DNA from: a virus
Length of the DNA: 28,410 bases
Reading direction: 5' to 3' (one strand)
Virus record (IMG/VR): IMGVR_UViG_3300006028_000029
Span: 1-28,410 of that record
In this document: positions 13,655 to 22,257 of the stretch, piece by piece
Layout of the letters: every line of letters starts with the position of its first letter
Numbering within the stretch: the stretch's first letter is position 1
Made by a program: the position numbers and the translations under genes
The notes under the pieces: model-generated
What the model was told of the DNA's origin: nothing
The model's input: only the letters and a program-made list of their open reading frames with translations
Database searches by the model: none

Positions 13655-15708
13655 GCAAGCCGAGCGACCAGGTCTTCTACGCCTCGGTGACGGTGAACCT
13701 CCGCCTGCGCTTCGACGAGTCGATGAAGGTGACAGAGATCCCCGACATCCCGGAGCCGCTCGATGCGACAGGCATCGCCGACGCGGTCAGCGGTGCCTCT
13801 GGTCCGCTCGTGCGACCTCTGATCACTCAGAAGGGGAAGGACAACCTCTCCTTCGTGATGAACCGCGTGCCGCGCATGGCTCACATAGAGCTCCCCGCCT
13901 ATCGGCAGGCGGGCAAGTTCTCGCTGGAGTTCGACTGGCGTGAACTCCCGATCGATCCTCGCCTGCTGCGAGCCATCGGCATCGAGATCTATGTCGGCTC
14001 TGTCGACCCGAGTGACTTCGCTACGGGGATGACTTCGATCGGGCAAGACGGACGCAGGCGCTCGGTGCTCCAGACTCAGGACGCGGCCGGCGCTCCGAAG
14101 GACGACCTGCTCGCCCTGTGCGGCGTCGTCGACACGTGGGCCGTGACACACGGCGAAGGCTCAACCATCAAGATGGAGGGGCGAGACCTGCGCGGGGTCC
14201 TCCTCGACTCACCGATCAATCCCAACGTGGTTGCCAAGATCGATTTGACGAGACCACTGGTCGTGGTCATCGCCGACATCATGCGCGCGCACCCGGCGGC
14301 GCAATACATGAAAATCCTGTACAACCCCGACGACTGGCCGAACGGTGTGCCGCCTCCGTGCGCTGACCGCGAAGGCATGACGCGCGTGCGGCAGGGTGCG
14401 GCGCGAGGCTCGACGCCGGCGACTACGTCTGACAAGCCGAAGAAGGAGAAGGTCGCGAACGAGACTGCGAAAGGGCTCCAGGGCGGCTCGTCGTCGGACA
14501 CAACCAGCTTCTGGGACCTGATCACGCGCTACTGCTTCCTCGTTGGGGCGATCCCGTTCTTCCGCGGACGCAACCTCATCATCAGGCCTGCGCGGTCGAT
14601 CTTCGACCAGAGCAAGCCAGTCGGCCAAGAAGCTTCGGGGCTGCGCGCCGGCCTGAACAAGTTCAACGCAGCCGTGACCCAGTTTGGCACCGGCGGGCTC
14701 GTCCAGTCGACCGAGAAGACCTGGGATCCCGTGTTCGGCGGCAACGGCGTGCGGATCGACGATGACGGGCGACCGTTCACGGTGCGCAAGTTCGTCTACG
14801 GCCGCAACGTCAAGGAGCTGTCCTTCGAGCGCAAGTTCACTGGAGTCAAGGTCCCTGTGATCGAGCTCGTGTCCTACGACACCTCGAGCACCAACCGAGG
14901 CAAGGCCAAGCTCCTCATCGCGCAGTGGCCGCCAGAAGACGAGAAGCTGGCCCGCATGTCCGGCGTGTCACCGAGTGGCGAAGTCTCGCAGACCGACCGC
15001 GTCCAGATCTCGGTGCCGGGCGTACGTGACCTCAAGCAGCTCACTTCGATGGCACGCGACCTCTATGAAGAGATCGGCCGCGGCGAGATGGGCGGCTCGT
15101 GCAAGACGGGGTTCCTGTCTTCGTACAAAGGCAGCAACGCCGACCCCGACATCTGCCGCCTGCGCCCTGGGCACGCGGTCGAGTTCTCGATGGACACTCG
15201 GCAGCTGTCTTCGACTGCCCCAGCTGCGAACACCAAGCTCGCGCTCGATCGCTCCTCGTTCGAGGACGCGGTCAAGCAGATCAAGCGGAGCCTCGGGAGC
15301 TCCGATGAGAACCTCGCGCGTGTGATCGTGGCGTCGTCGCGTTCGGCAGTGCTCGGGCAGATGAACACGTTCAGGAGCTCCAACGTGGTGTTCAGCTGGG
15401 ACCTGAGCGCTGGCCTCCAGACCTCGTTCGACTTCCAGAACTACCTCGTGGTTCGCCACGACGTCGGCGAGAAGCTCGGCGCGAACACGACGCCAGCGGT
15501 AGAGACCACCGTGGCGCGCACGCCAAAGAAGGCCCCTCCGGTCAACGTGGCTCCGGGCCCGAGCAACCAACCAGGTGCCGGCCAATTCAACGGGGCGACC
15601 GGCTTCCGCAAGTTTGGAGGCATCAAGGAGGTCGGCAATGGCTTCATTGAGGTGCCTGTCGTAGGCTTTGAACCGTTCCCGGACCTGCCGCCGCTCAACC
15701 CGAAGTGA
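13651..15708 (+). CDS. Baseplate hub protein
   Basis: 685 aa from GTG 13651, overlapping the previous stop by four bases. A possible longer start at 13555 would run well into the upstream gene. The order (LysM-like protein, this gene, spike, gp25-like) identifies the gp27/gpD-type hub. The sequence has strand-rich domains, e.g. KFSLEFDWRELPIDPRLLRA and GEGSTIKMEGRDLRGVLLDS, the latter typical of hub proteins. A Lys/Ser/Thr-rich linker lies near residues 245-285 (TSDKPKKEKVANETAKGLQG). The C-terminal ~60 residues are Pro/Gly-rich. The hub would form the trimer that closes the tube and carries the spike. Confidence 0.78.
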   Translation: MSKPSDQVFYASVTVNLRLRFDESMKVTEIPDIPEPLDATGIADAVSGASGPLVRPLITQKGKDNLSFVMNRVPRMAHIELPAYRQAGKFSLEFDWRELPIDPRLLRAIGIEIYVGSVDPSDFATGMTSIGQDGRRRSVLQTQDAAGAPKDDLLALCGVVDTWAVTHGEGSTIKMEGRDLRGVLLDSPINPNVVAKIDLTRPLVVVIADIMRAHPAAQYMKILYNPDDWPNGVPPPCADREGMTRVRQGAARGSTPATTSDKPKKEKVANETAKGLQGGSSSDTTSFWDLITRYCFLVGAIPFFRGRNLIIRPARSIFDQSKPVGQEASGLRAGLNKFNAAVTQFGTGGLVQSTEKTWDPVFGGNGVRIDDDGRPFTVRKFVYGRNVKELSFERKFTGVKVPVIELVSYDTSSTNRGKAKLLIAQWPPEDEKLARMSGVSPSGEVSQTDRVQISVPGVRDLKQLTSMARDLYEEIGRGEMGGSCKTGFLSSYKGSNADPDICRLRPGHAVEFSMDTRQLSSTAPAANTKLALDRSSFEDAVKQIKRSLGSSDENLARVIVASSRSAVLGQMNTFRSSNVVFSWDLSAGLQTSFDFQNYLVVRHDVGEKLGANTTPAVETTVARTPKKAPPVNVAPGPSNQPGAGQFNGATGFRKFGGIKEVGNGFIEVPVVGFEPFPDLPPLNPK

Positions 15709-15712
15709 ACCG

Positions 15713-16306
15713 ATGCTGAAGCTAACACGCGTCTCCAAGAGCATGGACGTTGGCCGACTCGGCCAGGCGGTCTCGCGTCCGGGCATCGATCCTCGGACGT
15801 GGGTGAGCTACGCCATCGTCGATGCTGTGACCCTTGACCCGGGCCACGGCGTGATCGTCGACGTGACGTTGATGCCGAGCGGCGCGCAAGGCTCGGCGCG
15901 CGTCGGCCAGGAGTACGCCGGCTCGGGGTTCGGACTGCACGTCCCAATCGGTGTTGATGACGAGGTGCTTGTCGAGGCTTGCAACGGCGACCCTGACCAC
16001 GGCTACGTCGTGACCAAGCGGTTCCACAGCCCGTCCGACCCGCCGTCAGAGGCCGCGGTTGGCAATCCCGACGACTTCGTCATCGTGGTCAAGAGCGGGC
16101 AGAGCCTGCGCATCGTCGTCCAAGACGGCGGCAAGATCGTTCTCGGCGATGCTGATGCCGATGACCCGGTCATCAGAAAGAGCGATCTAGACAAGTTGGT
16201 CGCCGCGTACAACCAACACACGCACGTGGCGAGCGGTTCGCCGACGTCTACGACCAGCGCGCCGCAGAGCTCAATCGACGGCTCGTCGACGGTGGTGGCG
16301 ACGTGA
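15713..16306 (+). CDS. Baseplate spike protein (gpV/gp5-N-like)
   Basis: 197 aa, starting at ATG 15713 four bases after the hub stop. The first ~110 residues look like an OB-fold (VDAVTLDPGHGVIVDVTLMP, FGLHVPIGVDDEVLVEACNG). A beta-helix-like segment follows (DDFVIVVKSGQSLRIVVQDG, KIVLGDADADDP). A short helix with DKLVAAYNQHTHV comes next, and then a Ser/Thr-rich end. H169 and H171 form an HxH motif of the kind that binds a metal ion at the tip of trimeric phage spikes. Gene order after the hub agrees. Overlaps the next gene by GTGA. Confidence 0.8.
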   Translation: MLKLTRVSKSMDVGRLGQAVSRPGIDPRTWVSYAIVDAVTLDPGHGVIVDVTLMPSGAQGSARVGQEYAGSGFGLHVPIGVDDEVLVEACNGDPDHGYVVTKRFHSPSDPPSEAAVGNPDDFVIVVKSGQSLRIVVQDGGKIVLGDADADDPVIRKSDLDKLVAAYNQHTHVASGSPTSTTSAPQSSIDGSSTVVAT

Positions 16307-17118
16307 CCGCGCCTGTCGGTCTCGCCCCGTTCGGCCCGAGCCAGTGGGGCTCGGGCATCGTCCCCGTCTCGATGGTCACGGCCTACGCGATCTCGACTAG
16401 GCAGGTCTACGTGCTGTTCTCTGGTGCGTTGCAAGCGCGCTCGGGCGTGCTCAAGGGCGACGCTCTGAACCCAGGGACCTGGAAGGTCGTACGGCTCGAC
16501 ACGAACGCCGTGGTGCCGATGGTCGGCGTGCGGCTGCGATCCCCGAGCGAGGTCGTAGTCACGTGCCTCGATCCTTTGCCGCCGTTCACGGACTTCGCAA
16601 CGATCTCAGCCCCAGAGCTCAAAGACGCAGCCGGTACACTGATCAGCCTTCCGCGTGACATGACCTTCGCTGGTCTGACTGAGGCGGCGATCTCGACACC
16701 TGAGAAAATCGTGCAGGGCGCGACCGTCCAGCACCGCGACCTTTTGAACTACGCTGCGATCAATCTTGGCGTGCAGGGTGGTGGGACGCTAGTCGTCGCA
16801 GGCGGCGACTACGTGAACCAGAGCGGCGTGGACCTCATCCGCAAGCTGGTCCTTCGTCGCATCCTGACGACCCCAGGTGACTTCTTCTGGCTCCCCGAGT
16901 ACGGGGTCGGGCTGCGCGTCAAAGAGCCGATCCCAGCCGGCGACGTCGTGAAGCTCCGCGCGGCCATCGAACGCCAAGTCTCTCTCGAGCCCGAGGTGAC
17001 CAACGTCAAGGCAAGTGTGACGCAGTCGGCCAATCTGCTGACCGTGATAGTGTCCGTCGTCGTGCGCACCACCGGACAATCGTTGACCGTTACGGCTTCG
17101 GCCAAGGTAGGTCTCTAG
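16303..17118 (+). CDS. Baseplate wedge protein, gp25/gpW-like domain
   Basis: 271 aa from GTG 16303, overlapping the spike stop. The C-terminal ~100 residues (about 170-271) have the gp25-like pattern DLIRKLVLRRILTTPGDFFW, LPEYGVGLRVKEPIPAGD, then a helix and EPEVTNVKASVTQS with a final strand pair. The first ~165 residues form an extra beta-rich domain (TRQVYVLFSGALQ, VGVRLRSPSEVVVTCLDPLP) absent from the short classical gp25 (~130 aa), so this is an N-terminally extended version. It should join the sheath ring to the baseplate wedge. The TAG stop shares its last base with the next GTG start. Confidence 0.82.
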   Translation: MTAPVGLAPFGPSQWGSGIVPVSMVTAYAISTRQVYVLFSGALQARSGVLKGDALNPGTWKVVRLDTNAVVPMVGVRLRSPSEVVVTCLDPLPPFTDFATISAPELKDAAGTLISLPRDMTFAGLTEAAISTPEKIVQGATVQHRDLLNYAAINLGVQGGGTLVVAGGDYVNQSGVDLIRKLVLRRILTTPGDFFWLPEYGVGLRVKEPIPAGDVVKLRAAIERQVSLEPEVTNVKASVTQSANLLTVIVSVVVRTTGQSLTVTASAKVGL

Positions 17119-18326
17119 TGGCTGACTTTCCAACACGAGGGGACCTCTTCCGCGTTGCACGCGATGCGATCCTGACCAAGAACGCTCAGCTCTCGGCCGA
17201 GGCTGTCACCCGCGACGGCACCGACGCGAACATCCTCGTCATGGCCGGCGCAGCGATGGGCGACAAGGTCATCGGGCAGCTCGTGCTTGTGTCGGCTGGG
17301 CAGTTCCTCGATTCGTCTGAGGGTCAGCAGCTCGACCGGCTGGTCTTCGACCGCTACGGCCTGATCCGCAAGCCGGCCGCACCGGCGATGGTCAACGTGG
17401 CCTTCTCGACGGCCGCGCCGGCAGTGAGCGCGTTCGCGATCCCCGTTGGGACCGTGTTGTCGACAGCCTCCGGCGTCCAGTTCGTGACCCTCGTCGCGAC
17501 CTCGATCTCAGCTGGCGACTCTGGGCCGGTCTACGTGCCTGCGCGGTCGATCCTCGCAGGCGCTGACCAGCAGATCAAAAAGGGTGACATCAACTCGGTC
17601 GTGTCATCGATCCCGGGCGCGCCGTCTGCTGGCGTGGTGGTGACGAACGGCGCAGCCTCAGCTGGTGCGTCCAACCGCGAGCAGGACGAGGCCCTCCGCG
17701 ATCGAGCTCGCAGGTTCTGGGTCACTGCCCAGCGCGGGACGCTTGCTGCCATCGAGACGGGCGCGTTGACTGTCCCCGGCGTGCTACGTGCGGCCGCGAT
17801 TGAAGTGACCGATGCAAGCCTGCGCCCTGGGCGCTGGGTCATGTGCATCGTGTCGGACAGCTTCACCGACGCGCTCGCCCAGCTGAACGAGACCTCCTCG
17901 AGTTACCAGGCGCAGTCGCAGGCGCTGGCGACTCAGGTGTTCCAGGCCTTGAACGAGTTCCGTTGTGGCGGGATCTACGTGCAGGTGATCGTGGCGCAGG
18001 TGATCCTGCTCCAGGTCAACCTCTCGCTGTCCTTCTCGGCCGGCGTCGATACGCTATCGGTCGCGAACAACGCCCGCGCAGCCGTCGCTTCGTACATCAA
18101 CGAGCTCGACCCGGGGGCGACGTTCTTCCCGAGCGACGCGCTCGCTCGCCTGCGTCAGGTCGCTGGTCTCGTCATCACTGGCGGCGAGATCTCTTCGCCT
18201 GCCGGCCCCGTCGTCCCGAAGATCCTCCAGGTGCTCCGCACCCAGGCTCAGCTGCTCAACGCGAGCAACAGCGGTCTACCGATCGCAGCGACCATCAATC
18301 CCGACACCCTTGTGGTGGCAGCGTAG
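17118..18326 (+). CDS. Baseplate J-like protein
   Basis: 402 aa from GTG 17118, overlapping the previous stop by one base. The pattern is that of baseplate J (gpJ/gp6-like) wedge proteins: an N-terminal helix, SEGQQLDRLVFDRYGLIRKP, a strand-rich block AIPVGTVLSTASGVQFVTLV (about 113-132), VYVPARSILAGADQQIKKGD, and SNREQDEALRDRARRFW near 190-207. The C-terminal half alternates strands and helices and includes VQVIVAQVILLQVNLSLSFS. It would form the wedge arms with the gp25-like protein. Its TAG stop lies within the Shine-Dalgarno of the next gene. Confidence 0.84.
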   Translation: MADFPTRGDLFRVARDAILTKNAQLSAEAVTRDGTDANILVMAGAAMGDKVIGQLVLVSAGQFLDSSEGQQLDRLVFDRYGLIRKPAAPAMVNVAFSTAAPAVSAFAIPVGTVLSTASGVQFVTLVATSISAGDSGPVYVPARSILAGADQQIKKGDINSVVSSIPGAPSAGVVVTNGAASAGASNREQDEALRDRARRFWVTAQRGTLAAIETGALTVPGVLRAAAIEVTDASLRPGRWVMCIVSDSFTDALAQLNETSSSYQAQSQALATQVFQALNEFRCGGIYVQVIVAQVILLQVNLSLSFSAGVDTLSVANNARAAVASYINELDPGATFFPSDALARLRQVAGLVITGGEISSPAGPVVPKILQVLRTQAQLLNASNSGLPIAATINPDTLVVAA

Positions 18327-18333
18327 GAGACCT

Positions 18334-21300
18334 ATGAAGAAGATCTCGCTATTGATCGTGTCAGCGGTGGCAGCCCTCTCGGCTGTCACCACGGTCGCGT
18401 TTGGTGATGGCGGGCAGCTAACCGATGGCGGCCTGAAGCGGGTCAGTCACGGAGCGTCGCTCACCGGCAGCGGGACCCCATCCAGTCCGCTGGACGTGCA
18501 CACGGCGACAGGCGGCGGCCTCACCGGCGGCGGCGCAGTCTCGCTCAAGCTCGTCGACTGCTCAGTCACTGGGCAGGTGCTCGTGTGGAACGGTGCGACG
18601 TGGGCGTGCGGTGCTGGCGGGATCACGAACAGCGCCGGCAACCACGTGGTGCCAGTGAGCAACGGAACGAACCTGATCGCATCGTCCATCACTGACGACG
18701 GCACGACGCTCTGCCTCACCGGCAGTGCTGGCGGCCCCAATTGCGCAGGAGGAACGAGCGGTATCGATATCGCCGTTCAGGCAGGCGACACGCTTCCCGC
18801 CATGACGTACTTCTCGACCGATCCAGCTGGTCCGCAGATCATGCAACGGATGCACTGGTTCGCTACGAACCACAACCCGACCATCTCAGGCCAGATCTTG
18901 CCGCTTGAGATCATGTCGACAGGGACTGCCGATACTACCGATGGCGCCTACCAGGTCTACGGCATGGAGGCGGATGCGAAAGTATCCCGCGCCATCGGTA
19001 CAGCTCCCGTGACTGACGTGGCCTACCTCGGCAACGCTCAGAACGGAGACTTCAACTGGGCGTTCTACGCGGTGCACGGCATCTTCAAAAGCGATGACGG
19101 CGCTGATCTCGGAGCGACTCTCGCCACGACGTTCCACGCTTCAGGCGCAGCCCAGTTCGATACGACCGTGCACGAGGTGGCCGGTACAGCCGCGTTCGAT
19201 GGCGGTGCAGACATCGGTTCCAGCCCAGGCTTTCATGTCGACATCCAAGGCACAGTCAAGCAGCCGACTGCGAACCCTGCGATCGCAATCAGCGACAGCC
19301 AGACTGAACAGCTGATCTCGCTCGCGACGACCGCGTCAGGCGGCCATAAGTACAAGATGGTCGCCAGCGGCACTGGCGGCTACTGGAACTCCGCGGGGTT
19401 CACGTTCGCTGACGACTCTGGGTGTTCTGTACTTGGTTGTGCGCTGTGGCAGACAGACCAGGCTACGAATTCGTTCTGGCTGCCCGAGAACCTCACGGTC
19501 GGACACACGACGCTGACCAGCAACACGACCAACGACACGTTCATCGATCTCCAGAACACGTCGGCCGGTGGGCGCGAGTACAAGCTCGACGACGGCGGTA
19601 CCTCCAGTGCGTTCGGTGCGGCGGGTCTCTATCTGAAAGACGTGACGCTCGGCTCGAACGTGCTGTCGTTCAATACGAGCGGTGTCGCCACCATCGGCTT
19701 TGGGTTCACAGCAGGTGCCGACTCTTCGATGGGGTCCCACAAGATCACATCGCTGACCAACGGGTCGTCGTCGAGTGACGCGGCTGCATTCGGGCAGATC
19801 GCGACAGCTGTGAGCACGGCTGTCTCTGGCACTACGAACACGATCCCCAAGATCGCTTCTGCTAACACCCTGGGCGACTCGAGCCTGACGGACGACGGCA
19901 CGAAGGTTCTCACCTCGGAGTCTCTCGGTGTTGGGAGCGTGACCTCGCCGGCGAGCAAGCTCGACGTGAAGATCAACGCGGACGCGACCACCCCGCAGCC
20001 TGTGATCACGTTTGGCAATATCTTCTCTGCGCAAAACTTCGGAGCGACGATCGGGGTGAACTCAGGTAAGAGTGTCGTGCTCGGAACGTCGTCAGCGAAC
20101 ACCGCGTGGATCTTCAATAACTCGTCGAGCGTCCAGATCCTCAGGCTAGACACGAAGCTCGGCAACCCAGCGATCGTCGTATCGCGAGATGACACCGGCT
20201 CCCACGCCGATCGACCAATCGTCTCCATCCAGAACACGGCGACCACGGGATCGTTCAACCATCGAGCTGAGCTAGACTTCAGCACTGCCGACACGACTGG
20301 AACGCTCCAGACGACCAGCCTCCTTGCTGACGGCGTATCACTGAAGGTCAACAACCCGACCGAAGTGGACCTTAGTGCCGCCAGCACGATCGAGCTCGCA
20401 GTCACCGCCGGCACAGTTGCTGTTCAGCACGCGGCGACAGTGGGGACGACGCTCAACGTGGTCGGAGCCCTGACCGAGGCGAGCAACCGCGTCCACTCGG
20501 CTGTCACTGCTGGTGGCGGTCTCACTGCCTCCGCGAACTCTGTCGGTCTGCTGACCTCGTGCGGCACCAACAACGTGCTCGCGTGGTCGGGGTCGGCGTG
20601 GGCGTGCTCGACCATCTCCGGTGCCGGCGGTGGCACCGTAACGTCGGTCGTTGCCGGCACCGGGCTATCCGGCGGTACGATCACAACGAGCGGGACTATT
20701 GCAGTCAACCTCTCGGCTACGACGTGCAGCGCTGGTTCCGTAGTCACCGCGATCGACTCGTCTGGCAATGGTACGTGCACCGCGTTCTCGCAGAACTCAG
20801 GCTGGTACAGCCAAGGCACTGATGGTGCGATCGCATGGGACGGCACGAACGCGCGACTTGGCATCACACCGAGCAGCAGTGTCTACACGTTGACGCGTGA
20901 CGTCTTCACGTCCGGCGCAACGGTCAGTACTGGTGTGAAGATCGCAACCAACGGCTACCGCTACTTCGACAACGGCGTGCTCACGCTGACTGGCACCGCG
21001 AACATCAACGACGATGGCGCAGTAGGCGTGAACGCGACTACGACCGGCGTCAGAGCAACCGCTACGATCATTCGCGGAGCTGCAATCTTGGGCCGAGGCA
21101 CGCAGGGTGGCGGCAGCGCCGGCAGCGCTGCAACCTCCAACGCGAGTTTTGGCTGCACAGCTGCGACCGCCTCAGCAGGTGGCAATGTCGGCGGCGCGGG
21201 CGGCGCAGGCACGGTCGGAGGCACCGGCAGCGCGTGTGGTGGCGGTGGCGGTGGCGGTGCGGGCAATAGCGCCGGCGGTGTCGGCGGCGTCGGCACGACT

Positions 21301-21783
21301 GGCGGGGCTGTCACGGTCCGCTCGGCGACTGATGGTTTCTATGTGCAAGATCTGCTAGTCGCTCGCTCAGGTCGACCTTCCGGCCCGATCACATCTACGA
21401 CCGAGCTCCTCGCCGGCAGCGGCGGCGGAGCTGGTGGCATCGGCATCACCGGCTCAGGCGCCGGTGGTGGCGGCGGTGCCGGCGGTAACGGCGGTGGGAT
21501 CGTCTACGTCGACGCCAAGCAGATTTCCGGCACAGGTACGATCACAGCCAACGGCGGGGTTGGTGGTAACGGTTTCCCAGCGACTGGGACCTCAGGCGGA
21601 GGCGGAGGCGGAGGCGGAGGCGGAGGCGGCTACGCGATCTGCCACGTCGCAGTCGGCCTGTGCCCAACGATGACCGCAACCGGAGGCCTCGGCGGTAGCG
21701 GCTCAGCTGGTCTAGGTGGCGGCGGTGCAGGAGCGAACGGTGGTCCAGGCGGCAATGGTCTCGTTATCAAGTTCGAGCCCTAG
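18334..21783 (+). CDS. Tail-fibre-like protein with N-terminal signal peptide and polyglycine C-terminus
   Basis: 1149 aa, starting at ATG 18334 with TAGGAGA (18324-18330). Residues 1-~25 (MKKISLLIVSAVAALSAVTT...) are a textbook signal peptide with a likely signal peptidase I site near TVA/FG. Then come a C...W..W.C module (to about residue 92), a long beta-rich fibre region, and MGSHKITSLTNGSSSSDAAA (from about 466), a motif common in phage fibres. A second C/W module ends at about 758. A 74-residue block (822-895) and a glycine-rich domain with a final ...IKFEP follow; both are shared with the lipoprotein gene at 22258. Position after baseplate J suggests a fibre, but an export signal on a virion protein is odd. 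It could instead act on the host surface. Confidence 0.72.
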   Translation: MKKISLLIVSAVAALSAVTTVAFGDGGQLTDGGLKRVSHGASLTGSGTPSSPLDVHTATGGGLTGGGAVSLKLVDCSVTGQVLVWNGATWACGAGGITNSAGNHVVPVSNGTNLIASSITDDGTTLCLTGSAGGPNCAGGTSGIDIAVQAGDTLPAMTYFSTDPAGPQIMQRMHWFATNHNPTISGQILPLEIMSTGTADTTDGAYQVYGMEADAKVSRAIGTAPVTDVAYLGNAQNGDFNWAFYAVHGIFKSDDGADLGATLATTFHASGAAQFDTTVHEVAGTAAFDGGADIGSSPGFHVDIQGTVKQPTANPAIAISDSQTEQLISLATTASGGHKYKMVASGTGGYWNSAGFTFADDSGCSVLGCALWQTDQATNSFWLPENLTVGHTTLTSNTTNDTFIDLQNTSAGGREYKLDDGGTSSAFGAAGLYLKDVTLGSNVLSFNTSGVATIGFGFTAGADSSMGSHKITSLTNGSSSSDAAAFGQIATAVSTAVSGTTNTIPKIASANTLGDSSLTDDGTKVLTSESLGVGSVTSPASKLDVKINADATTPQPVITFGNIFSAQNFGATIGVNSGKSVVLGTSSANTAWIFNNSSSVQILRLDTKLGNPAIVVSRDDTGSHADRPIVSIQNTATTGSFNHRAELDFSTADTTGTLQTTSLLADGVSLKVNNPTEVDLSAASTIELAVTAGTVAVQHAATVGTTLNVVGALTEASNRVHSAVTAGGGLTASANSVGLLTSCGTNNVLAWSGSAWACSTISGAGGGTVTSVVAGTGLSGGTITTSGTIAVNLSATTCSAGSVVTAIDSSGNGTCTAFSQNSGWYSQGTDGAIAWDGTNARLGITPSSSVYTLTRDVFTSGATVSTGVKIATNGYRYFDNGVLTLTGTANINDDGAVGVNATTTGVRATATIIRGAAILGRGTQGGGSAGSAATSNASFGCTAATASAGGNVGGAGGAGTVGGTGSACGGGGGGGAGNSAGGVGGVGTTGGAVTVRSATDGFYVQDLLVARSGRPSGPITSTTELLAGSGGGAGGIGITGSGAGGGGGAGGNGGGIVYVDAKQISGTGTITANGGVGGNGFPATGTSGGGGGGGGGGGGYAICHVAVGLCPTMTATGGLGGSGSAGLGGGGAGANGGPGGNGLVIKFEP
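20797..21018 (+). repeat. Paralogous 74-residue segment, copy 1
   Basis: Encodes residues 822-895 of the signal-peptide fibre-like protein. Copy 2 is at 22522-22743. A gap-free hand alignment gives about 46 identical residues of 74; shared stretches include DGAIAWD, RLGITPS and NGYRY. The similarity continues more loosely through the glycine-rich ends of both proteins. Confidence 0.85.
21595..21630 (+). repeat. GGCGGA hexanucleotide tandem repeat
   Basis: Five GGCGGA units followed by GGCGGC, in frame, encode an unbroken glycine tract within the polyglycine domain. Copy-number change by slippage would lengthen or shorten the tract without shifting the frame. Confidence 0.9.
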
Positions 21784-21804
21784 ATCGTGTATACAGGAGG
21801 CACA

Positions 21805-22248
21805 ATGTTCACCCGCTCAAGGAATCACATGCGCCCCATCGTTCTAGCTCTCGCCATCAGTTTCTGCGCCTGCGCGCACGCCGTGCCCGCGAAGCCGGCC
21901 AACCTCGCTGCGGTCTACGTGCACGCAGTCGATCCCGACGCCAAGTTCCTCGTGTTCGACGGCGACGGTCCAGACGCTGTGCTCACGTTCTCGCATCTGT
22001 CACTGCTGTACTGCCAGACCAACACAGCCAAGCGAACCACGTGCGCATTGCTCGCCGACATGAACCCGAAGCCAGCTGCGGCCACGGCTCCTCCGGTCCA
22101 CGAAGGCTCGAAGCCCGACGCAGCGAAGGCAGACACGACTCCGATGCACGAAGGATCGAAGCCCCCAGTCGACCCGAAGGTTGACCCAACCAAAGTCGAT
22201 CCTGCGCCTGCTAAGCCGGCACCACCTGCGAAAGCTCCGAAGAAATAA
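21805..22248 (+). CDS. Secreted small proline-rich protein, 147 aa, unknown
   Basis: ATG 21805 has AGGAGG (21795-21800). ATG 21829 (with AAGGAA upstream) is a second possible start that leaves a shorter signal peptide. MRPIVLALAISFCACAHA followed by VPAKP looks like a signal peptide with an AHA-type signal peptidase I site; no proper lipobox is present. The mature part has a small folded region of ~50 residues (VYVHAVDPDAKFLVFDGDGP, two Cys). A disordered tail follows, with a duplicated HEGSKP (once after PPV, once after TPM), KVDP repeats and a Lys/Pro/Ala-rich end. It lies between the two export-signal fibre-like genes, so it probably belongs to the same functional set. Function unknown. 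Confidence 0.7.
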   Translation: MFTRSRNHMRPIVLALAISFCACAHAVPAKPANLAAVYVHAVDPDAKFLVFDGDGPDAVLTFSHLSLLYCQTNTAKRTTCALLADMNPKPAAATAPPVHEGSKPDAAKADTTPMHEGSKPPVDPKVDPTKVDPAPAKPAPPAKAPKK

Positions 22249-22257
22249 GGAGACACC

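Noticed and set aside
21805-21870. Lipoprotein signal on the 147-aa protein (Cys residues in SFCAC)
   Set aside because: The residues before the cysteines do not form a lipobox; an AHA-type signal peptidase I site fits better.
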